Assembly: GCA_036850595.1 (NCBI GenBank)
Contig: CM072159.1
Location: 5,235,978-5,299,977, forward strand
Source: Rhyacichthys aspro
Taxonomy: Eukaryota > Chordata > Actinopteri > Gobiiformes > Rhyacichthyidae
DNA length: 64,000 bases
Direction: 5' to 3'
Both the position numbers and the translations under genes were made by a program. The notes beneath the pieces are model-generated. The model worked only from the letters and a program-made list of their open reading frames with translations, searched no databases and was not told where the DNA came from. Each line of letters begins with the position of its first letter. Positions within the stretch are counted from its first letter, which is position 1. Below, piece after piece: positions 13,101 through 25,600 of this stretch.

Positions 13101-16100
13101 TCTCCCGCAGACATCAAGAGTAGAGTTCGACCTGCCGGAGTACTGTGTGAGGCGGCGCTACCAGGACTTTGACTGGCTCCGGATAAAATTAGAGGACAGC
13201 CAACCGACGCACTTGATCCCTGTAGGTCACTTTAGCTGCCACTATGCACTCTCCCGTTCTGTTTTTAACATGAAACGGCCCATTTACTGTACATTCACCT
13301 CTTCTCCTTTTTGCCCCCATGTCCTTCCAGCCGCTGCCTGAGAAGTTTGTCATGAAGGGAGTGGTGGATCGTTTTTCGGAGGAATTCGTGGAGACCAGGA
13401 TGAAAGCGCTGGACAAGTTCCTCAAGCGAGTGGCCGACCATCCTGTCCTTTCGTTCAACCCACATTTTAATGCTTTCCTATCTGCCAAGGTACAACCACA
13501 CCAAGGTTTTGATGGCCAATTTAAAGTGATAGTGATTAGAGATGGATTATTATGTTAATGTGTGTAAATACATTGAGAGGTTTTTTTTTTTTTTACATAT
13601 AATTTATTCCTACTGTAGAAAGTTCCAGTCTGGGAACAACACCACAGAGATTTAGGCCTTGTCCACACGGAGACGAGCGTAGAGGATTTTTCTACAATAT
13701 TTGTGTTAATACATGACACATTTTACTTGTTCACATTGAGGTGCTTGTACTGGGGAGTGCTACGTTTTGAGGTTATATAAACAAGGAACAGAATAGAAAG
13801 TTGCAAAAAATGCATGTAAATACCTAATATGTACACAGTCATTTGTATGTAATTCAAGCTTTAGTTGTTACAAAACTGTGTTTTCACTGGGCCCATGAAC
13901 AGCTATACATAATGCATAGTCTGTGTCATTGTTTCGTCTGCCCCTCCGAACTGGGAGTGGGCACTTACCAGCATTAAGGAAATACTATTGTCATTAGTAT
14001 CCCATAGGCCTCCTTTTACAAAATAGTATACTTTCCCCTTTGATGCACTTATGTGTTTAACTTATGAAACACTGAAGTACCAATTTAACATTGCCATTCT
14101 TTAATATAATTCAGTAAAAAAAAAATGTTTTGAGGTTTATGTAAATAAATTAAAAACTGGGATGCTTTATCTTTTCTCTATAGTCACTATGATACATTTT
14201 GTTAGTTTTTACTCATGAACACTAAATGTACTGAAATGGCTGATGTGATCTTGTTTGCAGGACTTGAACAAGCGGCAGGGTCTGGCCTTGCTGACCAAAG
14301 TTGGGGAGTCGGTGAAGTATGTAGCAGGGGGGTACAAGCTGAGGGCGCGGCCAGCTGAGTTCTCCGCCATGGGAGAATACTTGGACACCTTCACGCAGAA
14401 ACTGGGAACGATGGATCGCATCGCACAAAGGATATTGAAGGAGCAGTCAGGTATCACTTGTCATCAATTACAAACATGGACGTATTATTAGATCTGGATA
14501 TGGCAGACACTACTCCCATCTATAGTCACTTGCATCTTTTACTAAAATATCAATAATTGTCAAGTATTTTACTCCAGGAGATCACATATTGATAGTTTTG
14601 CTCTGAAATGTAAACAGCATGTATCTATGGAAAAAAAATAGGCTTTGCTTGGAAGCACTTCCAAGTTTAGTTACTGCATTAGTTTTTTGAAAAATACAGT
14701 TTGATTAAATGCCACAGAGTATCTGCTGTTCTCACTCTCTGGTTTGTTTAGTTGATGTTGCTGTAGTGTTTGGTTCAGACATAAATGAACAGGACCTTGA
14801 GAGTGTGCAGGGTGTTTAACTGCAGGTCTAGTTCATGCATGACAAATGACTGTGTAAATACCTGTCGACTGCTCCTGTGAAACTCGGCCTATCACCATCT
14901 GTCGTGCGTTTAGATATGTTTTAGTCAAAGGTGAGTGGAGATAAACAACAAAAAACAAATGGGTAAAAATAAACGTGCCTAAACAAGTATGTCAAGTATG
15001 TAAATGTGGATCTGTTTCTTCCTCATTAGAGTACCTGACAGAGCAGCGCGAGTACGGCACAGTGTACACCAGCTGGGCAGCGACGGAGGAGGAGCTGCAG
15101 CACCCCCTGGAGGGTGTGGCAGGCTGCGTGTCCACGTGCTGCCGAGCTTTGGACGACCTGAGTGACAACATGAGCCAGGACTTCCTGCCCGTGCTCCGAG
15201 AATACGTCCTCTACATAGAGTCCATGAAGGTTAGGGATTAATGTGTTTTAGATGTACTAACCAGAACGGCAGAGATAAATAACAATGTACGATTAATAGG
15301 AGAATATGCCAGAGAATATTTCTCAGATTCAAACCATTCAAATCTAATCTTACTCCACAATCAAAAGCCTTGTTAGTGCTTGTGCAGAAAGGGGTTATTA
15401 GTTATTTAAAGAGAGATAAAGTCGTTTTTTACAGCATGTGGTGGCAAAATTTCAGACTGCATTTCTAAACGTCACATCCTGTCTTTCTGCAGCTACAGTG
15501 GCCCTGCAGGGACATGCTGATGTCTATGGGCCAACACAGCAGAAATAGATCACATGAGGAGTACACTTTTAGAAATGTTTAGAAAAGTCTTAAGACAAGA
15601 AACATGAATGTACTTCTTCTCCATTAGTACTCAGTTGGTCCTCTCTGGGCCCATTCATCACTGATGGAGGAGCCTCATGGGTTCTGTAGATACTTAGATT
15701 ACATTTTTTCTAAGATTTCTAAATGAGAAAAGCATTAATCAGATATACTATATGCTTGTTTTAGAAATGAGCTATGTTCTGGCTTAAAAAAAAAAAAAGA
15801 TATCTATTCTTAAATATAATGGTCTTGACTAGTCTTGAATTCAAATCACTAGGCCTTTATCTTCAAGACAGAGACGAGTTAAATGTGTTTGACCTAAGGA
15901 CATGACTAAGAACTAGAGAAAATAGGCAGTTTGGCTCTAATCCACCTTTGACCTTAGACTGAGTAAGTAGTAATTTGCTTGACTGTTTTTTGTCTTGTTT
16001 CTTTTCAGAATGTCCTGAGGAAAAGAGACCAGTGCCAAGCCGAGTACGAGGGTCGACTAGAGGCAGCTATTTTGAGGAGACAAGAGGACAGAACGCCTGT

Positions 16101-17923
16101 AAGCCTATACATAGTTACTAGATACTCCACACACCTCTGGCCACCGCCAAAGCAGTAACACAGAAGCTTCATTAACTCTAAATCCCCCCAAAATAACTAA
16201 ATATTTGACTAACCTTCAGTACAATTACCCTCACTTACTGTAAGTGTGGCCACTGTATCAACCTCCTTTTCCCCTAAAACTCTGCACTTCCCAGCTCCCT
16301 GTGTGTCCCACAACCTGTAGTGTTGGAGGGTCCTGTAGTGGTAGTTGTCTCTGTCTACCCCACAGATCCCAGCGGAGGTGGAGAAGTGCCAGGACAAAGT
16401 GGAGTGTTTCAATGCGGACCTGAAGGCCGACTGGGAACGCTGGCAGAGAAACAAGAGACAAGACTTCAAACAGCTCCTCACAGGCATGGCTGACAAAAAC
16501 ATCAGCCACTACGAAAAGGTATATGGATGAAAAAAAACCCCAAAACTTAATTAGTCTAGTGTGCCAAAAAACCTACCTTGGATACAACAGGCGGAGTCAG
16601 AACTAAACCACCAATAACAACAAAAGCTCTGGGATATGTTAACATGAAGCCTAACATAGTCTAACCATAGACTGACTGAACGGAGTCTACTGTTTAAATG
16701 TTTATTTAAAATATTATTACAGAGTAGGGCTGCACGATATTAGACCAACATGCGATTTTAAATATCACAATATGATCTGCGATATTTGAATGCTCTTTGA
16801 CATAATTTTTAAATAATTAAATTTGATCTAAAAAATATAAAGAAATGTAAGGCTCTGGACTAACTTCCACTCATCAAAGGATCATCATCAGGAGCAATAT
16901 TAAAGATTGAACCATGACTAACTCAAGACTAAACAGGTCTTAACTTGGACTAAATGTTGTAATGAACCAGGTCTTATACCGGACTTTTATATTTAGATGT
17001 ATCACAGTTTGGACTATAATTTTGAGGCAAAAAGTCAATGTCCATCACATGGAAGACCATAACTCTTTTGCAATACAAGTCATTCTTTAAGGATATTACA
17101 ATAACTCTAATAACCCGATAACAATACATTTGCGATATATTGTGCAGCCCTATTCCAGAGGCTATTAATCATTTGATGTCAATATAATGCAGATCATTAA
17201 AACCATTCTGGGCAAAAATATCATTCAGTACTATAAAAATGTATAAACCTGTAATTTAAAGTCACCAGTCCAAATTCAATACCCGCTGTACTTTCACTCA
17301 AATGTGTTGTGCCCCTTGTGCAGACAGTTCTTTCTGTGATGCATTTTTTTCCTCTGCCACCAATCTACCTCAATAACTTAATCATGCAGGGTCCAGGAGA
17401 TGTATTATCTGAAACAGACCAAAAATCAAACAGTTTAGTTCATTTTTAGGTACACAGTTTAACATGTAATTTAATGTTATTTTTGTACATACAGGTTAAT
17501 AAAAAATTAGGTCACAACCTTCATTGATTTCTAATTTCCTTGCCATGTTTTGTTTCTCTAAATGGCCTACTGAAATTTAAAACCAAAAGTTAACACTCTC
17601 GACGAGTAAGATAATGGAAAGTATTTTATTTTTGTCACACATTTGCCGTTGAACCATGTGCGCAGTGTATAATCATGTCTAGATTAAGAGTAGGACAAAC
17701 AAAGCCTCAACATAACTGATATATCAATAGAATTTTGTTGCATTTAAAACTTCTTCCTAATAATGTTTTACTCACTGATTCTCCACACTCTTTTGTCTCT
17801 CCCAAAAACCTTCGTTTCTCCTCGGCCTGTGTCCTCTCTCTGCAGTGCCAGGCAGCATGGGAGTCGCTCATAACTCTCCTTCAGGACAAACAGACTGAGG
17901 ACAAAACCAGTGAGACAAACTGA
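8504..17923 (+). CDS. snx30: Sorting nexin 30, PX-BAR protein
   Basis: Nine exons join without a frame break to 443 residues plus stop (human about 437): 8504-8638, 10699-10914, 13111-13221, 13331-13489, 14261-14450, 15030-15229, 16009-16098, 16366-16518 and 17846-17923. The N-terminus is disordered (1-88). The PX domain, about 89-207, opens with TRDLFVTVDDPKKHV and carries the RRRYQDFDWL phosphoinositide-pocket motif at 131-140. The rest is a BAR domain (for example FNADLKADWERWQ and MADKNISHYEKC). SNX30 pairs with SNX4 on endosomes and acts in recycling and autophagy. Compared with human, the fish protein has about seven extra residues just before the PX core (RELYSSA) and is slightly shorter at DLNKRQG after exon 4. 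The ATG has A at -3. Confidence 0.97.
8639..10698 (+). other. snx30: Intron 1 of snx30
   Basis: AT-rich intron. It holds a TAGGGCTGGACAGCA motif near 9246, like one end of a fish hAT-type element with no second end found, and the long AT microsatellite at 10120-10183. I see no coding exon. Confidence 0.75.
10120..10183. repeat. (AT)n microsatellite
   Basis: About 32 uninterrupted AT units in snx30 intron 1. Confidence 0.98.
10915..13110 (+). other. snx30: Intron 2 of snx30
   Basis: AT-rich intron of 2.2 kb. It contains a complete-looking Tc1/mariner-type short element at 11572-12022, with an ACCAGACC-type degenerate repeat inside it (about 11770-11860). Nothing else is recognised. Confidence 0.75.
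11572..12022. mobile_element. Non-autonomous Tc1/mariner-like element with long inverted ends
   Basis: The left end reads CAGTACTGTGCACAAGTTCT. The reverse complement of the right end reads CAGTACTCTGCGAAGGTTTT. Similarity continues for about 100 bp on each side (both have TTTACAAAA.ACAAAGTGA). TA dinucleotides flank both ends (11570-11571 and 12023-12024), the usual target-site duplication of this superfamily. The original site would read CACATATGTG, a palindrome around TA. The inner sequence has no transposase reading frame. The left end resembles a widespread fish repeat. Confidence 0.75.
13490..16008 (+). other. snx30: Introns 4, 5 and 6 of snx30
   Basis: The three introns are 13490-14260, 14451-15029 and 15230-16008. 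The first holds GGCCTTGTCCACACGGAGACG-like sequence at about 13654, resembling one end of a common fish DNA transposon whose other end I could not find. The others are plain AT-rich introns. Confidence 0.7.
16519..17845 (+). other. snx30: Intron 8 of snx30
   Basis: AT-rich intron of 1.3 kb with a hAT-type short element at 16725-17152. No other feature is seen. Confidence 0.8.
16725..17152. mobile_element. Non-autonomous hAT-type element with 8-bp target duplication
   Basis: The left end is TAGGGCTGCACGATAT and the reverse complement of the right end is TAGGGCTGCACAATAT. The flanks TTACAGAG (16717-16724) and TTCCAGAG (17153-17160) agree at seven of eight bases. This fits the 8-bp target-site duplication made by hAT transposases. 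The 428-bp body is AT-rich, has no transposase frame, and has GCGATAT-type sub-terminal motifs near both ends. Confidence 0.85.
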
Positions 17924-20900
17924 AACTTCTCATTCCCATCTCTCTACTCCCCATGCACTACATTTTCTCATGCCAAGGAAAAGGACCAATGGGACGGCAG
18001 GTTTGACTGCTGGACTTTGTCCTCCTGTGTATGTGTGATACTAGTCTGTGGGGGAGACGTCTTTGTCGCTAACCCGGCCGGTGAAGAAGGTAACGAACAT
18101 GTTGGGAGAACGGATTTGCCTACTATGTACAGACATTTTTTTTCTTCACGTTTTTTCTAATTGACTTTTTATTTTACACGTCGATTGCCAATGCTTGACA
18201 CGGTATGTTGGAGATGTCTGCGATGTTGCGATTGCTGAGCTAACCATTTTCATGTTAAAGAAAAGTGAAGCATTACATTTGATGAAGGAACATACTCTTA
18301 TTTTAGGGCAAAAGAGACTTTGTTACCTTAATACTCTTCAAAACAAGAAATGAGGTTCGTGGTAAAAACAAAAAACGCAGACAGCAAATGTATCAACCTA
18401 TCATGTATTAAGGCATTTATGAGGAAAATGATTTGTTTAAGTTCACTTTGACTGGCAGACCTGGATACAGGGTTAGTCCATCCACATAAGAAGGAAACTT
18501 GTAATCAAAGGGCATCACTGCATTCAGCTTTATTCAGTGAACTGGTGCAGATCATTTTATTCCTTCATTTCCTAATGCTTAAGGGCAGACTGCAGATTGT
18601 TTCCCAGCAGCGCCCCCCAATGGTTAAGCTGACACACTTCAACTGAAGCACTCTTGATGCCACTTTTTTCAACCATAGCTCTACCCTGTTGTGTATTACC
18701 TACCTGTAACTCAATACAAATTTAACTAGTACTAAAAAGCACACCGAGAGAGTCTACTTCAGCAGTATTGACTCAAACAGTTAGGTATATGTATGATGTT
18801 CTTTTTTTGAGCGCACAAAATCATGGCTGCGACCCAGTGAGGCTCTTTGGAAGTGTACTGTCACATAAACGTCTAAGGAAGTGGGTAGCAGTCTGCTCAA
18901 AGAAAGTTTCACATCCTTAAAGGGTTCAGTGGAAGTCACTTGGGTCAGAGTGAAAACCCATTGAGGCAATATCACTTCTTTACTTTGGTTTTTACTAGAT
19001 ACAGTTAAGTATTGCTTCAGGAAAGCTTTGTGCTGGAGTCATTGTAACAGCGTCGATTCAGCTGTTACTCATGAGATACTGACAGTGATTTAAGGAAGTG
19101 TTCTTGGTTCATCCGCAGATGCTTTTTCATCACAGAATATTGCCTTAAACAAAAAAAAAATCCCCTCTGATAATAGTTAAACTTTTTTGTAATCTATGTT
19201 GTACCAATATGTCTTTAAATTAATATTAGGTTATTTTCCTTCAAAGTTTTGGGTACTTCATTGTCAAATTTTCATGTACTGCTTTTTTGACTTACTTGTC
19301 TCTTTTCCCATTTTCTGGGATTGTATCTTGATTTGCATGATTTAGTGAAAACGGGGATAATGAGGGAAGACCCCAGAAGCACATTTACAAAACCACGTTT
19401 TACATTTTGAGATGAATGCCTTTTTTTTGTTAAGCTTCAGTAATGTCAATAATGTTCAGGCGTGTCATTGATGGTGCTAAGTTGTATTTGTTTACCAGCA
19501 TTGCTTCTTCGCATAGCTAAAGGACTAAATATATACGTGTTGTAGCATGTTCTCTTTGCTCCTTTGAGGTCAGTTTGTCTTTTGATTCACTTTTGGTCCA
19601 GTTTCAAAGCAGAAAGATTCACCACTGAGTCACTGCAGTCAAATGGCCTCTCCCTCCCTTGATTTTATACTGTACGTGCTCAATGTTTCCTCATGAAGCT
19701 TTAAAAACAAGGAGCAGCTACTGTTTCTCTGTGAGACCACGAGTCAAACACTTGATGAACTGATGAGGAGTTTTAACTGCAGTTGATTAAGTGTAGTTAA
19801 AAGTACCACTACACTGATGCTCAAAAGTTAATGTACTGTATTATTACAGTCTCTAATGGTTAAATGATAACATTTCTATATTGTAAATGAAGTAAATTGA
19901 AATACAAGCACTTGAATTCAGCTCAATAAGTCCAAATAACAGTTCCATTAAATATTTGACTTGACCCTTCATTAAAACTAATACTGTTTTCCTGTGAAAT
20001 ATTTGGTCATCTTTCCATAGGAATTCATACCTTTCTAAGCCAACCGTAATTTCACATTTTATATAAATATGTTAATAAAATATGTGCATATAATTATATA
20101 TATTTATTTGAGCTAAAAATTAGCTGCTATATATCTTTAAAAAATAAATATACAAACATTACGCGATCACACTTTCCTAACGTTCATGTTTGATGGTTTG
20201 ACAGACTAATGTTGGGTTAACTGTAAACTTTTGAAAATTTTTGATGAGGAAAATTATTTTTGTAAGACAGTAATTTAAAATCCAATTACAGCATTTCTTT
20301 ATCAACAAAAAAAAAAAAAAAACAGTCCAGGAAACTGATAGACGGGACACTGTTCCTGTTTACTTCATGATTATTTTGACTGTGAATAAATATTGATGCA
20401 GATTTTTTTTTAAAAACAAAGGTCAGAGATCCTTCCACTGAACTGTTATGACACAATGGAGTGACCCACACAGAATTTATGAAAAAAGGCAGTTCCTCTT
20501 AGTTCAAGGCAATACATACAGTAAAACCTCTATATCGGTCTATACTGAGTTTATTTTTGTACAGAAATGATGAATGGGTTTTTTCTCAGTATCTGACACA
20601 ATAACACAAAGAAAAGAAAGGTGATTTGCACTATGATGATGTAAATATGGGAGAACCAAACTTTCATGAACGCAATATTATAATCCTGCCTTTGGCTAAA
20701 GATGCTGAAAGGAACTCCAATAGTCCTTGAATAATTAGTATCTAACCTTACTCATAGCCATTGTAAAAGCCCATCTTATACTGTGTGCCTGCTGATCTAT
20801 TGTTGCACTATATGTAGCTGACATTTGCTTTTCTCTAATAACCAGGTCTGATGATGGTCACACAGATAGTGTGAGATGTAGTTTTTCTGTAAGTCGTCCT

Positions 20901-21345
20901 GTCACTTTAAAGAAGACATGTTCTGATTGAAAAGATTCAGATTACATTGCTCAAAGCTGTGACGGCTGCAGAAAGTGGAGAGTTAGGGAACTTTTTTAAT
21001 GTTGGAATGTTTTTTTAAGCCAAATGTTCCCATTGTTCCTCCTGTCTTCCTCTGGTAGATTTACACATAGAAGAGTGGATTTCGTTTCAGGTTAAACCTG
21101 ACCAATCAAATGAAGGGTTCAAAGTCACATGACTTCTAAAAGTGTGAGTCAAGCTTCAGTCTTTTCTCCGTCTTTTCTCAGTGTGTACTGTTTACGTTGA
21201 AAGTCCTGTACATTTGGATGTTAATAACATCTTGTAATTATGAATAAGCTTGTATATTGATGTTGTTTTGATGCAATTATCTTTACCTCAAATGATTTTT
21301 GGATATATTGGACCAATAATAAAACAATGAATGAATTTGATACTT
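17924..21345 (+). other. snx30: Likely 3' UTR of snx30
   Basis: No coding sequence follows the snx30 stop for 3.4 kb. The first good plus-strand poly(A) arrangement I noted is AATAAA at 21318-21323 followed by a T-rich stretch. A long AU-rich 3' UTR is therefore inferred; earlier cleavage is possible. A short CGCCCCCCAATGG motif near 18611 resembles repeat debris. Confidence 0.5.
21318..21323 (+). terminator. snx30: Putative poly(A) signal of snx30
   Basis: AATAAA followed after about 30 bases by a T/G-rich stretch (CAGGTCTGATTTTATT). It is the best candidate end for the snx30 transcript before the convergent slc46a2 gene. Confidence 0.5.
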
Positions 21346-22622
21346 ATCAGGTCTGATTTTATTTACATTCACGTACATTGTATGTGCAAAAATGTATAAA
21401 GTATATAACATTTACATTAATAAGACAATACAAAAATTAATCACCGTTTGTTTGTTTTTCTACAGGAAGAACTAGACATGTACATGTACATGACAACATT
21501 TGGTATAATGTAATAATGTAAAAATAATGTAAAAATCTAAAATGATCACAGTTTTTCTAAGCTTCATTCATCATAATTATGTTGCAAAAATATATTTTAA
21601 TAGTGAATAAACAAATACATTTTAGAAATTTTAATGCAACCCTGCATCTTTTACAATAAAACAAGATGTGGTATCTTAAAATCTTGAAACAACGTTTGCA
21701 GCAACGTAGAAAGATGTAAATATGTTTACTACACAGATATCACCAGTAAATGCTGTTCTAAGATAGGTTATATGACTATGCACCACTAGATGGAGTCATG
21801 AGCTACTGCAGGACTCATTTAAACACCAAGAGCAGGTACTTTATGTAACGGAATTTCAAAATCTAAAAGATTTTGGTGCAGTCTGAACAACACTGATAAG
21901 AGTATCATAGTCAGTGCAAGAATAACATCACCATTAATGCAGAAGCTCCTTTACTTCTTTATCAGTAAAATCAGCTGGCACTAACAGTTCAAGTGCACGT
22001 AACAGAATACAGATATTGATATGACATATTTAAAAAAATTTGAAAAGTAACAGTTATTGTTACGATAACTATTACTAATTTAGCTTGTCCTGACCAGCAG
22101 GACAGAGCGCTGATTGATAATGCTGAGGGAGTCAAACGTGCATGCTTAAGGCCAAGACACAACTTCTTAACAAGAGCTCAGTGGACCATTTTGAACATAC
22201 TGTACTTTATATTTTTATTTCGACATTGTGGCAATTTTAGTATTCATTTTTATTTTAATACAGTAGTAACACAGCTTGTTGTTGAATTTATCTGTATCCA
22301 TTACCACACAAGATTTAGTGTTGTGAGTGTTGTAGAAGTCATTGTTTCTGCCCTCAACACACACTGTATTTAAAAAAGGGTATTTAAAAATTCATATAAG
22401 ACATAACAGGGGCATTTAGTAATGTGTGAATGTTTATGCAGCACCTTTACACTTCCATTCCTGTTTTGTTGTTCCTGTTTCTAAATGTTTTAAGAATGCA
22501 TTTGCTGTATTCTGTGGCGCTATGAGGAAGTGAGATTGAAGCCTCCGTTCTCCTGTCAGTTTGACGTCTTAGTTACCGTTTTCGTGCCATCGTTGCTCAC
22601 GGCGGCTGAAGATGACACAGTC
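21346..22622 (-). other. Convergent snx30/slc46a2 interval with slc46a2 3' UTR
   Basis: The slc46a2 3' UTR should run leftward from 22622. A minus-strand AATAAA at 22214-22219 is one candidate end. The remaining AT-rich sequence contains no gene that I can see. Confidence 0.55.
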
Positions 22623-25600
22623 TCAGTCTCCCTGAATAGTTTCATACTGTTGTTTATCATGTGTTCTGCATCCCACAATACTAGAAAAAGGAAATGAAGG
22701 TTAAACATTAGACTTGGCAATGTTCATTTAGGACATTTAGCCTAAATAGTACATCTTATGCTCTACTCTTTGTTTTGTTGTTTGCACATGTTCTACTTTT
22801 TCTCTGACCTAACACTTGAATTTTCTCGTTTTCCACACTTTTAAGTTATAACAATGATAAAAAAAGCCAATGCACGTCTATTTTTACCTGATGGGTATCA
22901 TCCCCAGAACTGTGACGACGCTGGAAAGCAGGAAGACAAATCCTGGGGACCAGTCCAGTGTACTCTGGTAAATCTTGGTGGAGGCCGGGATGTATGCCAG
23001 GCCAGCAAACTTCAGAGCTAGCTGCAGCGCAGTGAGGGTCATGCCTGAGGTAAAAAAACATGTCAATCACTGTATGGGATAAAGGACAATGCAATGGATA
23101 TATCTACAGAGTGTGTTTGCCTTTCACAGACTTTGTTGAAGAGATAAACAGTGAAATCCCTGCTAATGAACAACACAGTTTCTCTAGTTATACATAACAC
23201 CACTCTGCGTTTGCTTAGGTCATGTCCAGGAACAGTAAAAACCAGCCTGACAAGACACACATACAGTTACAGTATGCCACTCCTACATGTAGAGATGTCT
23301 ATCTCTATAGCACAAACATAAAGCAAAATGGCAAGTTAGGGAAATCCCTTAAAGAGAGGGTTGTGTGATGTTATTAGCCACTCCTTTTTAACATTTTCCA
23401 CACAGCTCATTCATAAATCTTATAGAATACACTATTATATTGTCTTGTAAAGTTTAAATGTGTGTCTAAATGTAAGAAAAAAAAAAAATCACTGTAATTA
23501 TCCGAATCCTAAATAAAACACCATCATAATCAACCTCAAGTTTAGCTATTGTACTCTTACACAGCAACACCTTTTCCATGTAGGCCACTTTTTATCTAAC
23601 TTAACTGTAGCTTAAACTGAAATTACATACATATTGTACATTTATGTAAACTCACCACATGAGGATTTGGGGACCTGCTGAGAAAGCAGAGATCTAATTG
23701 TAGGCAGCGGGATGAGGGCAAAGAGATTCAGCAATCGAGCTGCGGAAACACAATAAACATGACACTTAGGTTTCTTATTTTATACATTTACAACAACCTA
23801 TTGTAGCAGCTACACAATTTTTTTCATTTGTTTTTGTCATCCTTGATACAAATATGTCTGTTTCAACAGTTTATACATTTAAAGTTTTGATTTCATGAGA
23901 TGCAATGAAGTTACAATACAATACAACAAAACATTCTAAAGACATAAAAGACCTTTTGAAAGTTTGTCATAAAAGAGAAGAACCAAAAGGTGGTCACATG
24001 TAAATTTCAGTTCCACATTTTGGTTCCTGTGTTTAAATGATGCTGATAACCCACAATTGTCACTTGTGATCGAAGCCTATTAAAAAATCGACATAGTTTA
24101 TTTAGATGTACTAAACACAGACTTTAGTTTCCTACACATTATTCCACCTTAAAAAAAATTTGATGTCTGCATTTTGCATGAATGATATCTTATACTCTTA
24201 TCTTGAAAAAAATGTGATTTTTTATTTGTCTTTTCAATAAGATGCAGTAAATGATCTTGAATATTTCTTATATGGGAGACATATGAAGAAGACTACAGTA
24301 AAACAAAAACATGATTCTGTAAAATGCAACTTGGTTTTACTGTTCAAATATGTTGTAAAGATTTGCTTCTGTTTTTGAAATATTTGGAGTAAGGTTTATT
24401 TAACAGGAAGTTAGCAGATAAGGGATGCCGCTCTTACCCTGGTCCTGTATTTGCTTTAACAACGTGGCAAAACCCCCCCCACAAAAACTGTTTTCTGGGA
24501 AATCTTCCCTTACAACATACTTTCCCCTCCCAGTTCCATAAATTTACCAAGACTAAAACTATAGATATATCTTTCAGCTTTCCCAAAATGCATAAGAACC
24601 AGAGATGGAAACTCACCGAGATAAAACATGTAGGTCGCTGTGACAAAGGTCATGAAGTATATCCCCAAAGTGAATGACAGCATGCCGATCATGATGAGGG
24701 TCGTGTCGGTGACGTAGCGACGTAACACGATGAGCCCAAAGTAACTGGTGATGAAAATCATGCAACCTGCTGCATTGCCATAACCCACCTGAAGGGTTAA
24801 CAAAGCAGACAAGCCTTTTAAATTGTACATTCTGTGAATCATTACGGCCAATAGGAATTGATCCATAGACATAAAGTGTAGAATGTCACCTGTTTGGCGT
24901 TCCATTTCAGTGGCTCTTTCAACACAAAGGAGCCAAGTATTTCGATGGCACCGCCCACTGCAGAGCTGTACAAGATGGCCGCAGTAAAAAGTAAAGCTAT
25001 ATTGGTGATGTTTTTCTTAATTGGAACGTCAATGTGAGCTGGGGGAGGAATGAGGCCGCAGCTTTCCTCTTCTTCTCGTTTGGATATATCTTTCACCTTC
25101 ATTAACAAGAAACAACAATAAGATATCAAACAAGAAAAAGTTGAGTGATGCAACCTATCGTGACTCATGACTAAAACCGGTCAGGTGATTAACAACTGTC
25201 CTAATAGTAAGTCACAGCAGGTGAGGCAAGTTGAGTGACAACAAGGAAGAACTCTTTGACACCGATGAGACAAACGTTAACACAAACAAACACTCAGTTG
25301 TACTGCATTACTAAACTTTTAATACAAACGTTTTCCACAGGTTTGATCACATATTTAAAACTTCACACTCTGGACACACACTAACCTGCAGCAAAAATGC
25401 AGCATCTAAGAGACAGAGCGTGGCCAGCACAGTGCTCACTATCAGCAGGATGATCCCATGTCCCAAACTGGCAGTGTACAGCAGAAAGAGGTGACCGGAC
25501 AACAAACTACCCACCAGACCTGCAATCCCATACAGGAGCTCCACTCTCATCATCATCTGCAAGAAACATTTCAACATATGACATAGCTAAAAACAAAATA

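Noticed and set aside
13654..13690. Transposon end with GTCCACACGGAGACG
   Set aside because: It resembles a known fish element end, but I found no matching second end, so no element could be bounded.
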